A stretch of 59,217 nt of DNA from Phycisphaerae bacterium (GTDB lineage: Bacteria > Planctomycetota > Phycisphaerae > Tepidisphaerales > Tepidisphaeraceae). The first letter of the stretch is position 1, and each line of letters begins with the position of its first letter. Below are positions 54,901-59,217 of the stretch, one piece after another. The notes beneath the pieces were generated by a model. It was not told the origin of the DNA. It made no database searches and saw nothing but the letters and a program-made list of their open reading frames with translations. The DNA is taken from the NCBI GenBank assembly GCA_025936175.1, contig JAICTV010000006.1:1-59217 (forward strand), read 5' to 3'. The translations under genes and the position numbers were made by a program.

Positions 54901-56244
54901 TCATCGTGCCCCCAACACCTTCCGCTCGAGCTGCTCGATGTGCTGGGTCAGGTCGCGCAGCGCGCCGCGGCTGTCGTCGAAATCGATCGCCGAATTCGCG
55001 TCCTGGCGGAGGAAGTCGATGATCCTCGGCCGCGCCTGCACCGCCAGGTCGAATTCCTTATTCACGCCCGGCACGTACGCGCCGACGTTCACCAGGTCCT
55101 CGATCTCCTGATAGGTCGCCAGCAGCGACAGCACCCGCCGCGCGGCGGAGAGTTGAACTTCATCGACGACGTCCTCGCGCACGCGGCTGATGCTCTGCAG
55201 TACGTCGATCGCCGGGAACTGCCCCTTGTTCGCCAGCGTCCGGCTCAGCCAGAGCTGCCCATCGGTGATGCCCTTGACCGCATCCGCGATCGGCTCGTGA
55301 AAATCGTCGCCCTCGACCAGCACCGTGTGGAACGCCGTGATCGATCCGTGCGGCGCGTTGCCCGCGCGCTCGAGCACCTGCGGAATCAGCGCGAAGACGC
55401 TGGGCGGATAGCCGCGCATCGCCGGCGGCTCCTTCGCGGCAAGGCCGATCTGCCGCTGCGCGTGGCACATGCGCGTGAGCGAGTCCATGACGAGCAGCAC
55501 GTGATTGCCGCGATCGCGAAAGTATTCGGCGATCGTCGTCGCGACCTGCGCCGCCCGCACGCGCAGCAGCGGCGGCTCATCGCCCGTGCTGGTGATGACC
55601 ACGCACCGATCCATGCCGCGGGCGGCGGTCACCTGATCGCGAACCTCCTGCACCTCTCGTCCGCGCTCGCCGATCAGCGCGATCACGGAAACGTCCGCGC
55701 TCGTGTACCGCGCGATCGACGAAATCAGCGTGCTCTTGCCCACGCCGGGCCCGGAAAAAATACCCATCCGCTGCCCGCGGCCGCACGTCAGCAGCGCATC
55801 GATCGCGCGCACGCCCGTCGCCAGCGGCTTGCGGATCGGCTCGCGCTGCAGCGGCGCGATGCTGCCGCCGTCGATGCGCCGGGATTCGATCGCTTCGATC
55901 GCGCCGCGCCGGTCGATCGGCCGGCCGAACCCGTCGAGCACGCGGCCGAGCAGCTTCGGCGAGCACCACACGCGCGGCGACGACGAGACGTTCTCGATCG
56001 CATCCCCGCGCGACACGCCGCCCGTCGGCGTCAGCGCCATCAGCAGCGTGCGATCGCTCTGGAAGCCTATCACCTCGGCGAGGGAGCTCCGCCCGCCGAG
56101 GCTGTTGATCCGGCACATCGATCCGAGCGGCAGCGGCAGGTCCGTCGCCTCGATCGTCATCCCGCTGATCGCCTGCACGCGGCCGGCGATGCTCAGGGGC
56201 ATCGCCGATTCCACCGCGTCGAGCTGAGCGGATAGACGGTTCAT
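54901..56244 (-). CDS. fliI: Flagellar export ATPase FliI
   Basis: 447 residues. F1-beta-like hexameric ATPase: Walker A IFSGPGVGKSTLIS, VIALIGERGREVQEV, Walker B VLLVMDSLTRMCHAQRQIGL with the catalytic Glu in GERGRE, and GITDGQLWLSRTLANKGQFP. The N-terminal barrel (SIAGRVQAISGMTIEATDLP) is complete. It powers and chaperones substrate delivery to the flagellar gate. Gap of 9 bp to fliH; repeat copy 7 after it. Confidence 0.96.
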   Translation of the reverse strand: MNRLSAQLDAVESAMPLSIAGRVQAISGMTIEATDLPLPLGSMCRINSLGGRSSLAEVIGFQSDRTLLMALTPTGGVSRGDAIENVSSSPRVWCSPKLLGRVLDGFGRPIDRRGAIEAIESRRIDGGSIAPLQREPIRKPLATGVRAIDALLTCGRGQRMGIFSGPGVGKSTLISSIARYTSADVSVIALIGERGREVQEVRDQVTAARGMDRCVVITSTGDEPPLLRVRAAQVATTIAEYFRDRGNHVLLVMDSLTRMCHAQRQIGLAAKEPPAMRGYPPSVFALIPQVLERAGNAPHGSITAFHTVLVEGDDFHEPIADAVKGITDGQLWLSRTLANKGQFPAIDVLQSISRVREDVVDEVQLSAARRVLSLLATYQEIEDLVNVGAYVPGVNKEFDLAVQARPRIIDFLRQDANSAIDFDDSRGALRDLTQHIEQLERKVLGAR

Positions 56245-56253
56245 GGTTGACGC

Positions 56254-56991
56254 CTATTGCTGCGTCCGGCTTGTGTCTTCGCGCGGCGGCATCAATTCGC
56301 GCACCACGCGGTCGAGCTGCGCTTCGATGTCCGCGTCGATCTTCCCGTGCGGCGTGTAAACACGACAACCGCCAGACTCAATCGACTCATCTTCCACGAT
56401 CGACTCGCTCGCCGTCGCCGGCCACTCGAGCTGAAGCTGCGGCAGCACTTCTTCCAGCACGCGACGCTGCGACGGGTGCACTGCGATCCGCACGTGGTGA
56501 TTTCTTCCGACGAGCTTCATCGCTTCGCGCACGTTCGCCAGCAGAACCTGCGGATCGATTGCCGCCTGCGCCTTGGTCACGCGACGGGCGATCGCGATCG
56601 CCAGCTCCACCGCGTCCCCGAGCACGTCGCCCTCCAGCTCCGCGCGCGCCGCCTGCAGCTCCGCCGCCGCCTGCGACAAAGCGGCAACGAGCAGCCTCAG
56701 TTCCTCCGCGCGCTGGAGCACCGCATCACGCCGACCTTGCTCGATGCCTTCCCCATTGCCGCGGGCAAAACCATCGGCTCGACCGGCGGATTCGCCTCGG
56801 ATCATCGCGTCCTCGGCGATTTCGGCCGCGCGGGCGCTGGCGTCGGCGATCAGCTCCTCCGCCTCCCGCCGCGCGCGTTCGATTAACGCCCGCGCATCGC
56901 CTTCGATGTCGCGCAGCGCGTAACGCACCGGGATGAGCGGCGTCTTCTCGGCGGCATGGAGCTTGATCAGAGCCATGTGCTTCTTACCCAT
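56254..56991 (-). CDS. fliH: Flagellar ATPase regulator FliH
   Basis: 245 residues from ATG 56991, overlapping the fliG end by 8 bp (ATG 56976 is an alternative; the open frame to 57285 is only a fliG shadow). Helical N-terminal half with Ala/Arg/Glu heptads (RREAEELIADASARAAEIAE, ELRLLVAALSQAAAEL), then the FliH C-terminal domain (ELAIAIARRVTKAQ, NVREAMKLVGRNHHVRIAVH, DIEAQLDRVVREL). It is the stator-like partner of FliI. Confidence 0.9.
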   Translation of the reverse strand: MGKKHMALIKLHAAEKTPLIPVRYALRDIEGDARALIERARREAEELIADASARAAEIAEDAMIRGESAGRADGFARGNGEGIEQGRRDAVLQRAEELRLLVAALSQAAAELQAARAELEGDVLGDAVELAIAIARRVTKAQAAIDPQVLLANVREAMKLVGRNHHVRIAVHPSQRRVLEEVLPQLQLEWPATASESIVEDESIESGGCRVYTPHGKIDADIEAQLDRVVRELMPPREDTSRTQQ

Positions 56992-57943
56992 TGCCCTTCT
57001 GCATCTTCGCCTGCTGCCGATGTTCGTGCTGATTCGCCCGCGCGAGCAGATCGATCTCGCCGGCGGCGTCGAGACGGTGCACCACCTCCGCGACGCGCTG
57101 CTGCGCCGACTCGATCGCGCTGATCCGCACCGGCTCGACCGATTGCAGCTCCTGCTCGATCTGCCGCGCCTCTTCAGCGGGCAGGTTCCACAGCACCTTG
57201 CGCCGCAGTCCTTCCCGCGCCGTTCGCATCGACAGCGAGATCGTCTCGTGATCGAGCTGCTCGAGCACCGCGCGGACGTCTTCATCCTGCGCGTGCAGCA
57301 GCCGCTCGAAGATCGCGCCGACCCGGCGGATCTGCTCCGCCAGCGCGGGCGAATCGTTCTCCAGCGTGTCGAGGATCTCGCGCTCGACCTGGCGATCGGC
57401 GGCGTTGAGGATTTCGGCGACCGCGCTCACGCCGCCGGCGCGGATCGTGCGGCCCATGATGTGCCCGAGCCGCTGCCGCAGCCCGCGCTCCACCTGCTCG
57501 ATCACGCCCGCGCTGATCTGCTCGATGCTCGCAATGCGCTTCACAACCTCGACCTGCTTCGACGACGTCAAGCCCGCCAGCACTTCGCCCGCCTTGCCGG
57601 CCGGCAGGTGCGCCAGCACCAGCGCGACCGTCTGCGGGTGCTCGTCGCGGATCGATTCCAGCAGCGTCTGGGTCTCGGCATCCTGCAATGATGCGAACGC
57701 GTTCGCATCGGCCGCAGGCGGCGCCGGCTTTTCCGCTTGAAGCGTCACGCCCGCGGACTCGAGGAAGTTCTCCATCGCCGCCGCGCGTTCCTCGCGGCTG
57801 GACGCCCGCGCCATCGCCAGCTCGCGCGTGATCTGCTTGACCGCCTCGCGCGGCAGCCGGCGCAGGATTGCGTCCGCGCGCTCCGGACCCAGCGCCAGCA
57901 GCACGAGTGCGGATTTGCGAAGACCGGGAGGCTCTTGCTTCAT
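56984..57943 (-). CDS. fliG: Flagellar motor switch protein FliG
   Basis: 319 residues from ATG 57943 (GGAGG ten bases upstream). N-terminal domain RKSALVLLALGPERADAILR; middle domain with the conserved DEHPQTVALVLAHLPAGKAG (EHPQ motif) and QVEVVKRIASIEQISAGVIE; C-terminal torque helix with charged residues LDHETISLSMRTAREGLRRK, then NLPAEEARQIEQELQSVEPV. It links the MS ring (FliF) to the C ring. Overlaps fliH by 8 bp; 193 bp with repeat copy 8 separate it from fliF. Confidence 0.95.
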   Translation of the reverse strand: MKQEPPGLRKSALVLLALGPERADAILRRLPREAVKQITRELAMARASSREERAAAMENFLESAGVTLQAEKPAPPAADANAFASLQDAETQTLLESIRDEHPQTVALVLAHLPAGKAGEVLAGLTSSKQVEVVKRIASIEQISAGVIEQVERGLRQRLGHIMGRTIRAGGVSAVAEILNAADRQVEREILDTLENDSPALAEQIRRVGAIFERLLHAQDEDVRAVLEQLDHETISLSMRTAREGLRRKVLWNLPAEEARQIEQELQSVEPVRISAIESAQQRVAEVVHRLDAAGEIDLLARANQHEHRQQAKMQKGNG

Positions 57944-58011
57944 TGCTCGCGCGCCTCCGCGCGCCGGCTCACCTGACGCGCACGATTTTGAGACGTTCGA
58001 AGGCCAAGCGC

Positions 58012-58095
58012 CGTCAGCCTGAGCGGCACGCCGCGAAGGATCTGCCGCCGAGCTGCTGGACGCGGCCAGATGCTTCGGGGTACCTCGGCATGACA
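58012..58095. repeat. Inverted repeat family 1, copy 8 (in flagellar operon)
   Basis: Left arm GTCAGCCTGAGCGGCACGCC (more diverged), right arm CCAGATGCTTCGGGGTACCT ending CGGCATGACA. Between fliF and fliG. Confidence 0.75.
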
Positions 58096-58136
58096 AACGG
58101 CCGGCCCGGCAGCTTTCAAAATCGTCCGCGCATCCA

Positions 58137-59217
58137 TTAGTCCTGATCCATCCACTCGCCGATCACCCGTGCCGCGTCCTCCGGCCGGCGGGAGGCGAGC
58201 TCGCGCACCTGCATCAGCAGGTCCTGCATCGTCTCATCGTCTTCCGCTTCCTCGGGCGGCGCCGTCGCAACCGCGACGCGTCGAGAAACCCGCGCCCGCG
58301 CGTTGAGCTCCACGGCGAGCGGACGATGCGAAGCGCTCGGTTTCCTCCGCATCAGCAGCGACAGGAGGACGAGCGCGACCAACGCGCCGGCGCCGTACGT
58401 GACTTGCCGGTTGTAGTTCGACCAAACCATCGCCGGCAGCGCCGACAGCGTTGAAAGCGCCATCACCTGCGGCATCACCGTCGCCTGCGCGCTCCCGACC
58501 ACCGCGGCCACGGGCGCCGTTACGTTTACCGCGTCGTCGTACACCTCCACCGTCACGTCCGCCTCGCTCTTGAGCCCCAGCGATGCGCGGACCAGATTGC
58601 GGATGCGCGTGAGCTGCTTGTCCACGATCGGCTGGAGCAGCGCATCATCCGGCTCGGCGACCGCCGCCGCCTTCGTCACCACGCTGCGCTTATAGATGCC
58701 GACGATGTAGCTCCGCGGCACGGCGATCGACGCCGACAGCACCGTCTCTTTGCCGGCCGGCGTGCGCGTCTTCTGCACCGTCTCGCTGGTCTTGGTCAGA
58801 TACGAGGTGGTGGTGCTGTCGCTGCGCGTCGGCGCCGCCGGCGGCGTCGGAAGCTTTTCGGGGAGCTGCGGGACCGCATTGACCAGGATGCCGTCCTCGG
58901 GGCTCGACGACGATGATGCGGCGTTCGCGGTCGCCGGCTCTTCGCGCTCGGTCTTAGTCTCCACGCTCGTCTCGACGTGCACGGTCTTGTCCGGATCGAC
59001 CAGGTGCTTCTCTTCTTCCTGGCTCTGCACGCTCAGATCGACCGAGACGGAGATGAGCGCATCCGGCACGAAGCTGATCTGCTGCCGCACCTTCGCGACG
59101 TACGCCTGCTCGCACTGTTGCCGCCGGTCGAGCAGATCGGCCGCCACCATCTCTGCCGGATCTCCGTCGCCGCCGCCCCCGGCGTTGTAGCTCGCGCCGT
59201 CGATCGTGATGCGAACG
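58137..59217 (-). CDS. fliF: Flagellar MS-ring protein FliF (C-terminal part)
   Basis: The frame is open to the window end, so the N-terminus is outside; about 359 residues are seen. AKVRQQISFVPDALISVSVDL is a ring-building-motif strand; IAVPRSYIVGIYKR, NLVRASLGLKSEADVTVEVY follow; one membrane helix (VTYGAGALVALVLLSLLMRR) and the FliG-binding end VRELASRRPEDAARVIGEWM are at the C-terminus. First visible gene of the flagellar operon. Confidence 0.93.
   Translation of the reverse strand, partial: VRITIDGASYNAGGGGDGDPAEMVAADLLDRRQQCEQAYVAKVRQQISFVPDALISVSVDLSVQSQEEEKHLVDPDKTVHVETSVETKTEREEPATANAASSSSSPEDGILVNAVPQLPEKLPTPPAAPTRSDSTTTSYLTKTSETVQKTRTPAGKETVLSASIAVPRSYIVGIYKRSVVTKAAAVAEPDDALLQPIVDKQLTRIRNLVRASLGLKSEADVTVEVYDDAVNVTAPVAAVVGSAQATVMPQVMALSTLSALPAMVWSNYNRQVTYGAGALVALVLLSLLMRRKPSASHRPLAVELNARARVSRRVAVATAPPEEAEDDETMQDLLMQVRELASRRPEDAARVIGEWMDQD

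Overview
The window looks like chromosome of a high-GC planctomycete, probably of the Phycisphaerae type. The evidence is a combination of signatures: two secreted proteins ending in PEP-CTERM-like tails (Pro-Glu-Pro, hydrophobic stretch, arginines), autotransporter-associated beta-strand repeats joined to dockerin-like Ca-binding loops, an N-terminal LESR-x-LL type motif, a prepilin-type protein of the H-X9-DG kind, DUF6250, and many SD-less or leaderless starts. I see no rRNA, tRNA, CRISPR array, IS element or phage gene. The species is not determinable from the sequence alone.

Layout. 0-8 kb: the 3' part of a giant secreted beta-strand-repeat protein, a DUF6250 secreted protein, a LacI-type repressor and a Gfo/Idh/MocA oxidoreductase (carbohydrate-related). 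8-12 kb: a single-domain response regulator, an orphan nuoC, a TraB/GumN-like protein and a DUF1015 protein. 12-26 kb: a zinc-ribbon/membrane/HEAT protein, then a proteostasis-rich stretch (a pair of M16 peptidase homologues, an HtrA/Do protease, a small heat-shock protein and Lon) with panB and a Gln-rich lipoprotein between. 25-36 kb: an alpha/beta-hydrolase lipoprotein, a glycosyltransferase, a HTH-receiver regulator, an ECF sigma/anti-sigma/effector operon, a spermidine-synthase-like membrane protein, a Gdx-like exporter, a second PEP-CTERM protein and a pseudopilin-like protein. 36-41 kb: an ALDH7-type dehydrogenase, a class III aminotransferase and a divergent, little-characterised VOC-fold-like protein, which I read as a candidate lysine/2-aminoadipate catabolic locus with its own dyad operator. 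41-44.6 kb: a DUF6414-like protein and a large beta-helix adhesin/enzyme.

44.7-59.2 kb is a long minus-strand flagellar operon, in transcription order fliF-fliG-fliH-fliI-fliJ-fliN-fliO-fliP-fliQ-fliR-flhB-flhA-flhF-flhG-fliA. Many junctions overlap by 4-8 bp. Its most unusual member is a 249-residue FlhB that stops just before the place where the self-cleaving NPTH switch domain should begin, and that is cleanly coupled to flhA by an ATGA overlap. fliM is not in the cluster.

Eight copies of an approximately 70-90 bp inverted repeat (TGTCATCCCGAGG...CCTCGGGATGACA) lie only between genes, three of them inside the flagellar operon. A second family (GTGGCTTGGGCGTCTCG...) has two copies in the candidate lysine locus. 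Several strong intrinsic terminators, one heptamer tandem array in front of lon and one apparently leaderless promoter (panB) are recorded. All functional calls are by recognition of motifs and family resemblance; no database search was run.
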